64,000 bases of DNA, taken from Planktotalea sp. (GTDB taxonomy: Bacteria > Pseudomonadota > Alphaproteobacteria > Rhodobacterales > Rhodobacteraceae). The stretch is from contig NZ_JABBAL010000019.1 of the NCBI RefSeq assembly GCF_018607995.1, forward strand, positions 62,001 through 126,000, given 5' to 3'. This document shows positions 35,905 to 45,610 of this stretch, piece after piece (positions within the stretch are counted from its first letter, which is position 1; every line of letters starts with the position of its first letter). The notes under the pieces were generated by a model, which searched no databases, was not told where the DNA came from, and saw only the letters and a program-made list of their open reading frames with translations. The position numbers and the translations under genes were made by a program.

Positions 35905-37107
35905 AAGAAAGTTCAGTCACCACTTCAGAGCTACGCTCTAATGTTTTGTGAACAGCGCATTTATCTGCGATCTCTAGCGATCGTTTGCGTTGAGCATCGT
36001 CCAGAGTGCCGGTAAGCGTGATCACTCGCTTGAACGCATCTAACTTGTCCAAAGTCCCGCTGTCTTGCGCGTGTACTTTGTCGTGGCTTACATCGACAGA
36101 CACGTCTTTCAATGGTCATCCTTTGCGCGAGCATACATGCGAGACGTCATGGATGTGCATGCTCCAAGGGCCGCCGATAAGAACCCATAAGGCGACATAC
36201 CGCGATTGGTTCCGCCATAGGCAAGTGGCCCATCGGCAAGCGTGTGGTGGTTTGAGCCGCCATAGACATCTTGCAAAAATCCGCGGGGATCGGCCGCTCG
36301 CACGCGCACGACCCCTTCGGGTGTGCCGATCGGCGGCGCAGGACGCGCCAGCTTAAGATAGCGTGTGCTCCAGGACGCAATCACACTTGCAGCATAACAG
36401 GCGTCGTCGGGGTTGGTTATGAGATGATCCGCATCATCTAGCGTCACAAAGCTTTTGGGATGCTGAGCAGCAACAAAGATATTTGTCGCATTTTCGACGC
36501 CAACAAGCGTATCAAGCGGTGCATGCATCACTAGCAACGCGGCTTTTGAAGCGGTGATGGCATCCCTCAAATTCGCGGCGCTCACATCCTCAACAAAACT
36601 TTGCCCGATAGTAACGGGGCGCACACCAAGATTCACGCTTGCTTTGCCATTGGCTGCGATTTCATCCAAAGCACCACCAAAATTATGGGTCACGTGCCAT
36701 GGATTATAAGGCGCACCAAGGGTGACGACGGCCTTGATCCCTTCAAGCTCTGGCGCGAGTTTCAGCACTGCAGCCCCGCCCAGCGAGTGCCCGATGAGCA
36801 GGCTTGGGGACATGCCACGCTGTGCAAGCATGGCTGAGGCCGCTTTCAAGTCATTCACGTTTGAGGAGAAAGTCGTGTTGGCGAACTCCCCCTGGGAATG
36901 GCCCAAACCTGTGAAATCAAAACGCAAAACGGCGATGCCCTAATTTGCAAGACGCCGTGCGATGCGGCGCGCGGCGGGAATATCTTTCGAACATGTAAAG
37001 CAATGGGCAAACAGCGCGGTCGCCAAATGGGGCCCGTCCGGCATATCAAGCCGCGCGGCAAGGTCGTGGCCGGAATGGCCGGGGAAGGTCAGGCGTTCAG
37101 TGGGCAT
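35903..37107 (-). pseudogene. broken alpha/beta hydrolase-OsmC fusion
   Basis: A bifunctional protein of about 400 residues: an N-terminal alpha/beta hydrolase (RFDFTGLGHSQGEF, nucleophile elbow GHSLGG) and a C-terminal OsmC peroxidase-like domain (GCxSMT as GACTSMTSRMYA, then DVSHDKVHA and CAVHKTLE). Read from the ATG at 37107 it has an in-frame TAG at about 36942, in RRLAN-stop-GIAVL, and a frame change near 36112-36125 where MYARAKDDH ends and LKDVSVDVSH begins in another phase. The OsmC Cys in CAVHKTLE is present, so lesions look fairly recent. Confidence 0.88.
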
Positions 37108-37202
37108 GGGGCAGAATCCTAGTGCTGGCTCCTAGGGTGGGGCTTTTGTGTGCCAAAGGAAAAATGTGTTACAACAGTGTCGCGCGGAGGTGATCGAACG
37201 CG

Positions 37203-38543
37203 TTATTCGCCCATCAAGACCGGATCGAAAGGATATCTGGTCAAATTCTCAAATCCATCTTCGGTGATCAGCACCTGATCCTCCAGCTTGACCGAAAAAT
37301 CGCCACCAACTTCACCACATGCCGCCTCAACGCAAAGCACCATGCCGGCTTTGAGCGGGTACTCGAAAGATCCCGGAACATAGTGATCTTTATGGGCAAT
37401 CAGCGGCCATTCATCACACAGGCCAACCCCATGCATCATGCAACCATATTGCTGGGCTTTGTATTTGGCAGGGTGTTCCATACATTGATCAATCAGATCG
37501 GGGATCATTACACCGGGCTTGAGCCGGGACATATTGTGCATGATAAAGTCATGCGAGTGGCGCATGCAGTCGATCATGTCTTGGCGCGGCTTTTGATCAC
37601 CGATCCACCATGTGCGCGAGATATCGATGCAGATCCCGTATGAACCAATCAAATCCGTATCAAAAGCGATGATCTCATTGTTTTGTGTGATACGTGGGCC
37701 GCATTCTTGGAACCACGGATTCGTGCGCTGACCAGAGGCGAGCAGGCGGGTTTCGATCCATTCACCGCCGCGTTTGATGTTTTCTGCATGCAAGACTGCC
37801 CAGATGTCATCTTCTGACGTTGTACCATTGGGAACATTTTCGCGCGCGAAGGTCTCCATTTCGACGCAGGCGGTTTCACAGGCATGATTGGCACAACGCA
37901 TCGCGAGAATTTCATCTGGACCTTTGATCGCGCGGGACTTTTCGGTAACCTCCTCGCCATTCATGATCTCAAAGCCTTGCGCTTCAAGGCTGCGCAAGCC
38001 GTGCAGCATGATCTTATCTACGGCAAGGCGTTTGTTGTTGCCGCCATGCTCTTCTATTAGCACACGAATTTCGTTGGATAGAACGTCGGCTGCGACATCC
38101 ACTTTGTCACCGCGATCAAAGTAAAACAAATCAGCACCAGAGCGTTGCTCACGCACCAACGGATTGAATTCGCTGAGGAAAGGCGAGTTTTTGTAGTCCC
38201 AAATCACCATATAGCCATCTGCACAAAGCAGCACTGCGCGAAATGGGTTGTGGGTGTTCCAAAGCTGCATATTTGTGCTGTCGGTGGCGTAGCGAATGTT
38301 GAGCGGGTCAAACATCAACAGCCCGCCATAGCCGCGATCCACGATATGTTGAGTTAGACGTTTCCAGCGATACTCCCGCATGCGTGCGAGATTGGGCAGC
38401 TCCAACCCTGCCGCGCGCCATTCATCAAAGGCTAATTGCGTTGGGCCAATTTCGATTCGGTTGTTGTCATTGGGGGTGCCATCGCCAAGGGTCGCGCCTT
38501 GGTTTGGATCAATCTTGCGCGCGTCGCGGTAGTGCTGGTTCAA
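37203..38543 (-). CDS. dddP: dimethylsulfoniopropionate lyase DddP
   Basis: 446 residues. An M24-fold enzyme that cleaves DMSP to dimethyl sulfide and acrylate instead of hydrolysing peptides. The N-terminus (MNQHYRDARKIDP, GDGTPNDNNRIEIGPTQ) and core (YATDSTNMQLWNTHNPFRA) agree closely with Roseobacter DddP. The metal ligands are kept: Asp residues in AFDTDLIGSYGICIDISRTW, His in MHGVGLCDEW, Glu in CVEAACG and VKLEDQV. Divergent from the haem N-demethylase-like gene at 38680. Marks a marine lifestyle. Confidence 0.95.
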   Translation of the reverse strand: MNQHYRDARKIDPNQGATLGDGTPNDNNRIEIGPTQLAFDEWRAAGLELPNLARMREYRWKRLTQHIVDRGYGGLLMFDPLNIRYATDSTNMQLWNTHNPFRAVLLCADGYMVIWDYKNSPFLSEFNPLVREQRSGADLFYFDRGDKVDVAADVLSNEIRVLIEEHGGNNKRLAVDKIMLHGLRSLEAQGFEIMNGEEVTEKSRAIKGPDEILAMRCANHACETACVEMETFARENVPNGTTSEDDIWAVLHAENIKRGGEWIETRLLASGQRTNPWFQECGPRITQNNEIIAFDTDLIGSYGICIDISRTWWIGDQKPRQDMIDCMRHSHDFIMHNMSRLKPGVMIPDLIDQCMEHPAKYKAQQYGCMMHGVGLCDEWPLIAHKDHYVPGSFEYPLKAGMVLCVEAACGEVGGDFSVKLEDQVLITEDGFENLTRYPFDPVLMGE

Positions 38544-38590
38544 GTGTTGGCCCTCCGGTTCGCTTCATCATGCGAAGGGTTTCGGCGGCT

Positions 38591-38627
38591 GGCATGCATG
38601 CCTGCGACGTTGGAAAGCGTCGTTTTT
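38591..38627. promoter_or_regulatory. palindrome and hairpin in the dddP divergent region
   Basis: GGCATGCATGCC (38591-38602) is a perfect 12-bp palindrome, followed by CGACG (38605-38609) and CGTCG (38618-38622) with TTTTT (38623-38627), a small terminator-like hairpin on the plus strand. It could be an operator plus an attenuator ahead of the plus-strand gene. Purely structural evidence. Confidence 0.35.
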
Positions 38628-38679
38628 GAACACCACTCGGCAGGTGACGGGGCGGGGCGGCTTTGCTAACAGGATTGGT

Positions 38680-39429
38680 ATGAGCGAGATTTGCCAAAAA
38701 GATCTGCCTGAAGAGATGCAGGTGATGCGCGCTTTGCCGGGGATACAGCCGCTGGAGATGAGCGATTGGTTGCGTGTTGATGCCGCCTATGCTGCGCAAA
38801 TGCGTGAGCGGATAAGGCTGATAGGCGAGCAGCGCGGCGACGTGCACGCAACGATTGACAGCAGCGAGCCGGCTGTTGATGAGGCGTTTGAGGCGATTAT
38901 TGCGCAGGTTCAAACCCTTGAGGGGTTCACGCGCGTCGGCGATCACATGCTTTGCCCTGATGGGCGAAGTGTTGATCTGAACGGCGAGCCGTTGATCGTG
39001 ATTGGCCATTTGATCCAAGAGGACATCTGCATTTTGGAGCGACCGGATGGGTCAGACGAGCATATCCTAAGTGCCGCGATCCTATGCTTTCCCGCGCATT
39101 GGACGCTGAGCGAGAAGATCGGAAAACCGATGGGACGTATTCACCAACCCGTTGATGAATATGACGAAAACGTACGCCGCCGCGTGCAGCGCTTGTTTGA
39201 TGGCGTACAGGTGGGGCGGCCTTTGTGGCGCTTCAATCGTGCCTATTCCGGTGCGACATTGTATCAGCCGCGTTTGGAGAAGGACTACAGCGAGTACGAT
39301 CCCAGCACAGTAAATGATTTCCTGCGTTCAGAGCGTCAAGTGTTGGTGAGATTGCCAAATTCGAAGGCGGTCATTTTTTCGATCCACACCTATGTGATTG
39401 ATCAGCGTGAGATCGGCGAAAGTTCTTGA
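38680..39429 (+). CDS. haem-dependent oxidative N-demethylase-like protein (DUF3445/DmmA family)
   Basis: 249 residues from the ATG at 38680, preceded by AGGA. Conserved blocks: CFPAHWTLSEKIGKPMGRIHQPV near residue 137, RPLWRFNRAYSGATLYQP, and FSIHTYV. The family includes HODM and DmmA, the subunit of dimethylamine monooxygenase in Roseobacters. Here it stands alone without the dmmBC reductase genes. The link with dddP suggests methylated-compound metabolism; that is inference. Confidence 0.8.
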   Translation: MSEICQKDLPEEMQVMRALPGIQPLEMSDWLRVDAAYAAQMRERIRLIGEQRGDVHATIDSSEPAVDEAFEAIIAQVQTLEGFTRVGDHMLCPDGRSVDLNGEPLIVIGHLIQEDICILERPDGSDEHILSAAILCFPAHWTLSEKIGKPMGRIHQPVDEYDENVRRRVQRLFDGVQVGRPLWRFNRAYSGATLYQPRLEKDYSEYDPSTVNDFLRSERQVLVRLPNSKAVIFSIHTYVIDQREIGESS

Positions 39430-39488
39430 ACTAAAAAAGCCCAGTCATTTGACCGAGCTTGAATCGTTTATTGAATGAAGAGGCGGGT

Positions 39489-40058
39489 TTAGCGGCCCCA
39501 AACGCGGACTGGTCCGCAATCCATGTGAACAAAATTGGATCCTGAGTAGCGACCAACACCGCCACCTTTACACGCGGCCGCAGCGCGGGACACTTGGCTC
39601 ACCGACCGTGAGGACAAACGCAAATCAGCGGCTTGGCCCTTCATATGCAAGGAGTTTTTCGCAACACCCTTGGAACGAGACCGCAGCATATTGTTTGTTT
39701 TTGGGCTGCGATAGCCAGAGAGCAGCAAGTAAGGCTCATTCGAATCCAGCAGGTTGTGGGCCGCTGCCATCACATCAATTGTGCGCAGATCGATGAATTT
39801 CACGTCATTGGTGCGCCAATCGCGCATGAAGTGGTGCACTTCCTGGACTGCTTCTTTGATATACTTGCCTTCGACCCAATAAATCATGTCGATGCGCTCG
39901 CCTGTTCGGCCAGAATACATCTTGATCCGACGAATATCGCCGCCTCCCCGTAAAAAGCCAGCGGCATTGCCGTAGGTCGGAGTTGCAACAACTGCTGTGG
40001 CTGCAAATGCACGAAGCAGACCGCGGCGCGTGACGCCGGTACTCAATTCGTTTGCCAT
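39489..40058 (-). CDS. DUF882/YcbK-family murein peptidase-like protein
   Basis: 189 residues. The N-terminus TGVTRRGLLRAFAATAV carries a twin-arginine-like signal. The domain has LLLSGYRSPKTNNML, KNSLHMKGQAADLRL and GVGRYSGSNFVHMD, the M15-like zinc site (His, Asp, His) of the MepK/YcbK group that cleaves peptidoglycan crosslinks. Divergent from the L,D-transpeptidase gene, a frequent pairing in alphaproteobacteria. Confidence 0.9.
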   Translation of the reverse strand: MANELSTGVTRRGLLRAFAATAVVATPTYGNAAGFLRGGGDIRRIKMYSGRTGERIDMIYWVEGKYIKEAVQEVHHFMRDWRTNDVKFIDLRTIDVMAAAHNLLDSNEPYLLLSGYRSPKTNNMLRSRSKGVAKNSLHMKGQAADLRLSSRSVSQVSRAAAACKGGGVGRYSGSNFVHMDCGPVRVWGR

Positions 40059-40408
40059 AACTATTTCGTCCCGTTCTTACCTGTTCGCACCCGATGTTAC
40101 GGATACTCTGCCTATTTATCCCCGCAGTTGCCGCCTTATGGCACGTTTCGAATCGCCAACCAAGACTCGATTTTTCGGAGTGCAAATTGACAACCAATTT
40201 CGGCATTTTTTTGCTCAATTTTGTAAATATATCACTTATCTCGGCGGCTCTGTCTTAATTGGCGGTGCAGAGGTGCACCACACAGCGGATTTTGTGCGTC
40301 CCATCGCAAATGTGAATGGACAGATATGGTGTTGATGCGGGACTACGGCACATGATTATACGCGCTCTGACCGGGCGTCATGTTCAGTATATTTTTCGGG
40401 GGACAACG
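40059..40408. other. intergenic region between DUF882 and L,D-transpeptidase genes
   Basis: About 350 bp, AT-rich in the middle (around 40180-40240), holding the divergent promoters of the two flanking cell-wall genes. Shortly before the transpeptidase start, GGGGGA (40397-40402) is its ribosome binding site. A TTGACA occurs at 40185-40190 but no convincing -10 lies at the right distance. No small RNA or gene recognised. Confidence 0.5.
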
Positions 40409-42025
40409 ATGCAGATGCCTCGCAGCCAAAGAGTTTTTTCAGGTCGCGCATTGCTTGCGGCGATCGCACTTACGCTTACTAACTTTGTCGCAACACCTGC
40501 GGACGCTCAGGTTGCGGCCTTTAAACAAGCGGTCGCTGAAGCCGCGGCCAAAGACAAAGGTATTGCCGCGTTTTATCAGGCGAATAAGTACAAATCGATT
40601 TGGACGGGGCGCAGTGGCAAGGATCGCAAGCGTCGCGAGGCACTGTTGAATGCTGTCAGCAATGCGGCTGATCATGGTTTGCCGGTCAGCCGATATAATC
40701 CCCAGCAGCTGCAAACTTTGCTCAAACAAGCGCGCAGCCCACGCGACCGTGGCGCTGTAGAGGTCGAGATGAGCCGGATTTTCCTTCAATATTCCCGCGA
40801 TCTTCAGACTGGTGTTTTGACCCCGTCCAAAGTGGATCGTGAAATCGTACGCCAAGTGCCGCTGCGCGATCGTGTGTCTTACCTTACGAATTTCACCAAA
40901 TCATCGCCTAAACGGTTCTTCCAAGCTCTGGCACCAAAAGCGCCTGAATATGCGCGTTTGATGAAGACAAAGCTGATGATGGAGCGGCAGTTAGCCAAAG
41001 GCGGTTGGGGGCAAAAGGTCTCCGCGAAGTCTTTGAAACCCGATCAATCAGGCAACGCGGTGGTCATTTTGCGTAACCGTTTGCAGGCGATGGGCTATTT
41101 GAAGCGCTCTTCCTCACAAACCTATGATGCAGCGATGCAATCTGCGATTCAGCAATTTCAACTCTCACGTGGTTTGAACCCTGATGGGGTGGCTGGTCCC
41201 CGCACAATGGGCGAAATCAACCGCCCGATTGAATCGCATCTTCAGGCGATCATGGTCGCAATGGAACGTGAGCGTTGGATGAACCGTCCCCGTGGCAAGC
41301 GTCATGTTTGGGTCAATCTGACCGATTTTTCCGCAGCGATCATTGATCATGGTAAAGAGACGTTCAAAACACGTTCCGTTATTGGCAAGAACCAAAGCGA
41401 TCGCCGTAGCCCTGAATTCTCCGACGTGATGGAGTTCTTGGTGATTAACCCAACATGGAACGTCCCGCGCTCCATTGCAACCAAAGAGTATTTGCCGCTT
41501 TTGAAGAAGGACCCAAACGCGGTTGGCCATTTGCGCATTGTTGATAGTCGTGGTCTAACCGTTTCACGTTCTGCGGCAAACTTTGGCGAATATTCTGCGG
41601 AAACCTTCCCGTTTAGCATCAAGCAACCACCAAGTAATAGCAATGCACTTGGACTTGTGAAGTTCATGTTCCCGAACCGTCACAACATCTATTTGCATGA
41701 TACGCCTGCGAAAAACCTGTTCAGCCGCGAAGTGCGTGCCTACTCTCACGGGTGTATCCGACTGCATCAACCGTTTGAGTTTGCCTATGCGCTATTGGCC
41801 AAGCAAACGAGTGATCCCAAAGGCCTCTTCCAGTCCAAGCTTTCGACGGGCGCTGAGACCCGCGTGGATCTGAATGACCCTGTTCCAGTTCACATTGTCT
41901 ATCGTACAGCGTTTGTGACAGCGAATGGCTCTGCGAATTTCCGTCGCGATATCTATGGGCGCGATGCGAAGATCTTTTCGGCGTTGGCAAAAGCAGGCGT
42001 GCAATTGCGCGCGGTTGGCGGCTAA
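40409..42025 (+). CDS. L,D-transpeptidase (YcbB-like)
   Basis: 538 residues. Signal peptide up to PADA near residue 32; N-terminal scaffold domain; peptidoglycan-binding domain with AVVILRNRLQAMGYL and GLNPDGVAGPRTM near residues 220-265; YkuD catalytic domain with NIYLHDTPAKNLF and SHGCIRLHQPFEF (catalytic Cys near 448). Forms 3-3 crosslinks in the periplasm. Start at 40409 with GGGGGA; the longer in-frame ORF from 40316 would bury the signal peptide. Confidence 0.93.
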   Translation: MQMPRSQRVFSGRALLAAIALTLTNFVATPADAQVAAFKQAVAEAAAKDKGIAAFYQANKYKSIWTGRSGKDRKRREALLNAVSNAADHGLPVSRYNPQQLQTLLKQARSPRDRGAVEVEMSRIFLQYSRDLQTGVLTPSKVDREIVRQVPLRDRVSYLTNFTKSSPKRFFQALAPKAPEYARLMKTKLMMERQLAKGGWGQKVSAKSLKPDQSGNAVVILRNRLQAMGYLKRSSSQTYDAAMQSAIQQFQLSRGLNPDGVAGPRTMGEINRPIESHLQAIMVAMERERWMNRPRGKRHVWVNLTDFSAAIIDHGKETFKTRSVIGKNQSDRRSPEFSDVMEFLVINPTWNVPRSIATKEYLPLLKKDPNAVGHLRIVDSRGLTVSRSAANFGEYSAETFPFSIKQPPSNSNALGLVKFMFPNRHNIYLHDTPAKNLFSREVRAYSHGCIRLHQPFEFAYALLAKQTSDPKGLFQSKLSTGAETRVDLNDPVPVHIVYRTAFVTANGSANFRRDIYGRDAKIFSALAKAGVQLRAVGG

Positions 42026-42095
42026 TCTACAAAGCATATAATATGAAGGGAAAGCCGGAGATACCTCGGCTGTTTCAATTCTTGGGAGCAGTGTT

Positions 42096-42125
42096 TTGCT
42101 TGGCCTGTTTGCCTCGCCCTATGAT
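42096..42125 (+). promoter_or_regulatory. putative sigma-70 promoter of lpxD-acp-ketosynthase
   Basis: TTGCTT at 42096-42101 and TATGAT at 42120-42125, spacer 18 bp, ending about 40 bp before the lpxD start. The -10 matches consensus at five positions. Confidence 0.45.
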
Positions 42126-42164
42126 TTCGCCTACATCATTTGAAAGAATTGGGTGAGGGCACAG

Positions 42165-43256
42165 ATGACATTTACGATTGCGCAAATCGCACAGGCCTTG
42201 GATGCAACTGCTGTAGGAGATGTGTCGCTGAGCATAACTTCCGTCGCGGAGCCTGCGCAAGCAAATGCGGATCAGCTTGCCCTTGCGATGAAGCCCGAAT
42301 TCGCCAAGACGCTGCCGGATGGCCACGCACTGGCTGCGATGATGTGCGCGGATGCGGATTGGCAAGGTTTTGGTTTGAAGGCAGCCATTCTCGCACCACG
42401 TCCACGATTTGCCATGGCAGGTCTCAGCGCGATGATGGACCCGGCACCAAGTGAGCCTGCGGGCGTGCATCCTTCTGCGGTTGTTGATCAGAGTGCGGTG
42501 CTAGGGGAAAACGTAAGCATTGGCGCGTTGAGCGTGATTGAGGCGGGCGCGTCCATCGGTGCAGGAAGTCGGATTGGTGCACAGGTTTTTGTAGGGCGTG
42601 ACGCGCAGATCGGCGAAAACGCACTCCTGCGTGAGGGCGTCAAGATTGCCGCGCGCGTGCGGATCGGCGCGCGCTTTATTGCGCAGCCCTGTGCGGTTGT
42701 GGGTGGCGACGGGTTTTCGTTTGTCACCCCCGAAGAAGGCGCGGTTGAGCGGGTTAGGGGCAGTCTTGGCGATCAAGGTGATCTAAACGTGCAAAGCTGG
42801 GTGCGCATTCATTCTCTGGGCTCTGTGCGGATTGGTGATGATGTGGAATTGGGTGCAAACGCCTGCGTGGATCGCGGTAATGTACGCGATACGGTGATCG
42901 GCAACGGTTGCAAGTTTGATAACCTCGCACAGATTGGCCATAACGTCACCATCGGAAATGACTGCATGATTTGCGCGCAAGTGGGCGTCGCCGGCTCTAC
43001 GCGAATTGGCAACAACGTTGTTCTTGGTGGTCAGACGGGGGTCAGTGATAACGTGTTTGTGGGTGACAATGTGATCACGGGCGGGGCAACCAAAGTGCTC
43101 TCTAACGTGCCAGCGGGACGCGTGATGCTGGGCTATCCTGCGGTCAAAATGGACAAGCAAATCGAAATTCATAAACTCTTGCGCCGCTTGCCGCGTCTCT
43201 TCGCCGATGTCGCAGGTCTGCAAAAGGGTGTTTCCAAGACTTCCGGCAGCGATTAA
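42165..43256 (+). CDS. lpxD: UDP-3-O-(3-hydroxyacyl)glucosamine N-acyltransferase (LpxD)
   Basis: 363 residues. N-terminal uridine-binding domain, then a left-handed beta-helix of hexapeptide repeats from about residue 105 (for example [19 protein letters not shown]). [13 protein letters not shown] and [13 protein letters not shown] (catalytic His) are family motifs. Adds the N-linked hydroxyacyl chain in lipid A synthesis. No lpxA or fabZ nearby; instead it is followed by a special ACP and a ketosynthase. An in-frame GTG at 42153 is an alternative start. Confidence 0.9.
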   Translation: MTFTIAQIAQALDATAVGDVSLSITSVAEPAQANADQLALAMKPEFAKTLPDGHALAAMMCADADWQGFGLKAAILAPRPRFAMAGLSAMMDPAPSEPAGVHPSAVVDQSAVLGENVSIGALSVIEAGASIGAGSRIGAQVFVGRDAQIGENALLREGVKIAARVRIGARFIAQPCAVVGGDGFSFVTPEEGAVERVRGSLGDQGDLNVQSWVRIHSLGSVRIGDDVELGANACVDRGNVRDTVIGNGCKFDNLAQIGHNVTIGNDCMICAQVGVAGSTRIGNNVVLGGQTGVSDNVFVGDNVITGGATKVLSNVPAGRVMLGYPAVKMDKQIEIHKLLRRLPRLFADVAGLQKGVSKTSGSD

Positions 43257-43292
43257 ATCTACACCAACGCATTTGGCACAAAGGATACGGCC

Positions 43293-43550
43293 ATGAGCAT
43301 TCGTGACAGAGTTTTCAGCATTATAGCAGAGCAAGCCATGCTTGAGGTCAGCGATGTGAAGGGGGAAAGCACTTTGGAGAGCCTTGGGATTGATAGCCTT
43401 GGTCTGGTGGAGAGCATCTTCGCGATTGAGGAAGAGTTCGATCTGACCATCCCGTTTAATGCCAACGCCCCTGATGATAGCGATTTTGATATCTCTAACG
43501 TCGATACTATCGTGGCAGGGATTGAGCGCCTAATCGCCTTAAAATCGTGA
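43293..43550 (+). CDS. acyl carrier protein (specialised)
   Basis: 85 residues. LESLGIDSLGLVESIFAIEE holds the phosphopantetheine serine (DSL) near residue 35. The C-terminal half (DLTIPFNANAPDDSDFDISN) differs from housekeeping AcpP, which suggests a dedicated ACP. Overlaps the next gene by 4 bases. Likely carries the acyl chain used by the adjacent ketosynthase, LpxD or both. Confidence 0.9.
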   Translation: MSIRDRVFSIIAEQAMLEVSDVKGESTLESLGIDSLGLVESIFAIEEEFDLTIPFNANAPDDSDFDISNVDTIVAGIERLIALKS

Positions 43551-44758
43551 GACGGGTCGTTATAACAGGCGCTGGCGCAATCAATGCGCTTGGCCAAAGT
43601 GCGGCCGCGACAATGGAGGCCATGCGCGAAGGCCAATGCGGCATTGGCCCGCTTGAGTTTCGCGATGTTGAGCGGCTCTCGATCCAGATTGGCGGGCAGG
43701 TCAAAGGATTTGAGGCCGAAGGCATCTTTAATCGCCAGCAAATGACGCTTTATGACCGCTTCACGCAGTTCACACTGTGCGCCGCGCAGGAAGCAGTGGC
43801 GCAGTCCGGACTGGAATTTACTGGCAGTTTATCGGTGCGCTCTGGTGTAGTACTTGGTACCGCTGGTGGTGGGGTAAGCACATGGGACGACAATTACCGC
43901 TCCGTCTATGAGGACGGTAAAAACCGTGTGCATCCGTTCGTTGTGCCAAAGTTGATGAACAACGCGGCCTGTAGTCATGTCTCGATGCAGCATAATCTAA
44001 AGGGGCCGAGCTTTACTGTTTCGACCGCCTGCGCGTCGTCAAACCATGCTATGTCGCAAGCGTTCTTGATGATCCGCACGGGTATGGCCGATGTGATGAT
44101 TACCGGTGGATCCGAGAGCATGTTGTGCTTTGGCGGTGTGAAAGCCTGGGAAGGACTGCGCGTCATGTCGAAAGACGCGTGTCGTCCGTTCAGCGCAAAT
44201 CGCAATGGCATGGTTCAGGGTGAGGGTGCAGGGATCTTTGTGTTTGAGGACATGGAGCACGCGAAAGCGCGCGGTGCGGAGATCCTTTGCGAAGTTGCGG
44301 GTTTTGCAATGTCCTCCGATGCGGCGGATATCGTCATGCCTTCCAAGCAGGGGGCTGCACGCGCGATTTCTGGTGCCTTGAGTGATGCGGGAATTGATCG
44401 ATCAGAGGTCGGGTATATCAATGCTCACGGCACCGGCACGGCGGCGAACGACAAAACCGAATGCGCAGCCGTGGCGGATGTGTTTGGCCCACACGCGGAT
44501 GATTTGATGATCAGTTCAACCAAGTCCATGCACGGACATTTGATTGGCGGTACAGGCGCGGTTGAGCTGCTGGCCTGTATCATGGCGGTGCGCGACGGGA
44601 TTATTGCGCCGACCATTGGGTATGAGGAAGCTGATCCTGAATGCGCGCTTGATGTAGTTCCAAACGTTGCGCGCGAAACATCTGTTGATGTGGCGCTCAG
44701 TAATGCGTTTGCGTTTGGCGGATTGAACGCCGTCCTCGCATTGCGCAGATTCAACTAA
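43547..44758 (+). CDS. beta-ketoacyl-ACP synthase (FabF/KAS II-like)
   Basis: 403 residues. The catalytic triad is present: Cys in VSTACASSNHAMSQAF near residue 164, His in NAHGTGTAANDKTE near residue 297, His in KSMHGHLIGGTGAVE near residue 330. It starts with GTG at 43547, overlapping the ACP gene. Together with lpxD and the ACP it probably makes or elongates a special acyl chain, for example for lipid A; housekeeping fabF should be elsewhere. Confidence 0.92.
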   Translation: MRRVVITGAGAINALGQSAAATMEAMREGQCGIGPLEFRDVERLSIQIGGQVKGFEAEGIFNRQQMTLYDRFTQFTLCAAQEAVAQSGLEFTGSLSVRSGVVLGTAGGGVSTWDDNYRSVYEDGKNRVHPFVVPKLMNNAACSHVSMQHNLKGPSFTVSTACASSNHAMSQAFLMIRTGMADVMITGGSESMLCFGGVKAWEGLRVMSKDACRPFSANRNGMVQGEGAGIFVFEDMEHAKARGAEILCEVAGFAMSSDAADIVMPSKQGAARAISGALSDAGIDRSEVGYINAHGTGTAANDKTECAAVADVFGPHADDLMISSTKSMHGHLIGGTGAVELLACIMAVRDGIIAPTIGYEEADPECALDVVPNVARETSVDVALSNAFAFGGLNAVLALRRFN

Positions 44759-44762
44759 CCAC

Positions 44763-44792
44763 AAAAAACGCGCCCGCGAAGGACGCGTTTTC
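44763..44792. terminator. bidirectional terminator between ketosynthase and IalB genes
   Basis: AAAACGCG...CGCGTTTT stem with an inner CC/GG extension, flanked by A-run and T-run, between two convergent genes. Works on both strands by its shape. Confidence 0.75.
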
Positions 44793-44813
44793 GAGATGAT
44801 TTCTGAGGCGCTA

Positions 44814-45425
44814 TTACTGCGCTGCAACTGTGGTTTTGTCGTAGCTGGCAGTGAAGCCTTTTAATGACATCTCAAGTTGGATCTGCTGATCCTGTGCTAC
44901 AAAAGGAACGATCGTGACGACAGCTTTTGCGCCCTTTTTGAAGCCATTGAGATCGCTCTCGGTCAATCCGATCCGCGCGAAACAGCCGACTTGATTGCAC
45001 AAAGAATAGGGGTAGCGCTTGCTTTGCGCACCATCAACGGCGATGCGCAGCTGAGCTTGCAAGGCTGTTTCCAAAGGAACAACCACAGTTGCACCAGCTA
45101 CTGCTTGACCACCCTGTGGGAGCTTGAACAGGCTCACCTCAGCGACAGGGTCGCCCGCTTCATTCTGCAAAAGCTGATACATCTGGCACGGCTCGTTTTC
45201 GCCGTTCTCGATACGCATGCATTGGATCTCCCAATCTTGCTCAATCTCGCGGATGTAGGTCTGGCCTATCTGCGGCGTGGACGTGTCTTCACCCAAATTC
45301 AAATCACCCTCGGAAGAAGGCACAGTTAATGGTGTTTCTTCCTCGGTCGTTGTTTTCTGGGCATATGCACCATTTGAGAGGACTAAACACGCGACAAAAG
45401 CGAAGGTAGAAAGACGAGTGATCAT
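44814..45425 (-). CDS. invasion-associated locus B (IalB) family protein
   Basis: 203 residues. Signal peptide to GAYA near residue 22, then the IalB domain: REIEQDWEIQCMRIENGENE, PCQMYQLLQNEAGDPVAEVS, and YSLCNQVGCFARIGLTE with paired cysteines. Periplasmic protein; in Bartonella IalB affects erythrocyte invasion, but the family is widespread in free-living alphaproteobacteria with unknown role. Confidence 0.9.
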   Translation of the reverse strand: MITRLSTFAFVACLVLSNGAYAQKTTTEEETPLTVPSSEGDLNLGEDTSTPQIGQTYIREIEQDWEIQCMRIENGENEPCQMYQLLQNEAGDPVAEVSLFKLPQGGQAVAGATVVVPLETALQAQLRIAVDGAQSKRYPYSLCNQVGCFARIGLTESDLNGFKKGAKAVVTIVPFVAQDQQIQLEMSLKGFTASYDKTTVAAQ

Positions 45426-45610
45426 AAAAACAATCCTGAGTTGGTTAGTATTTTTTGATTGCCTAACACGTGCACATTGAACTGTCAGTGCCTGGCGGCC
45501 ATCTAAGTAGCGAATTTGCGCTTATTTTGCCGAAAGCAGCGCGGTTGGCAAGTGGGAGCAAGCGCTCAGGCTGTGCAATTATTGGTCGATCCAGCCTCGC
45601 AATTGAACAC

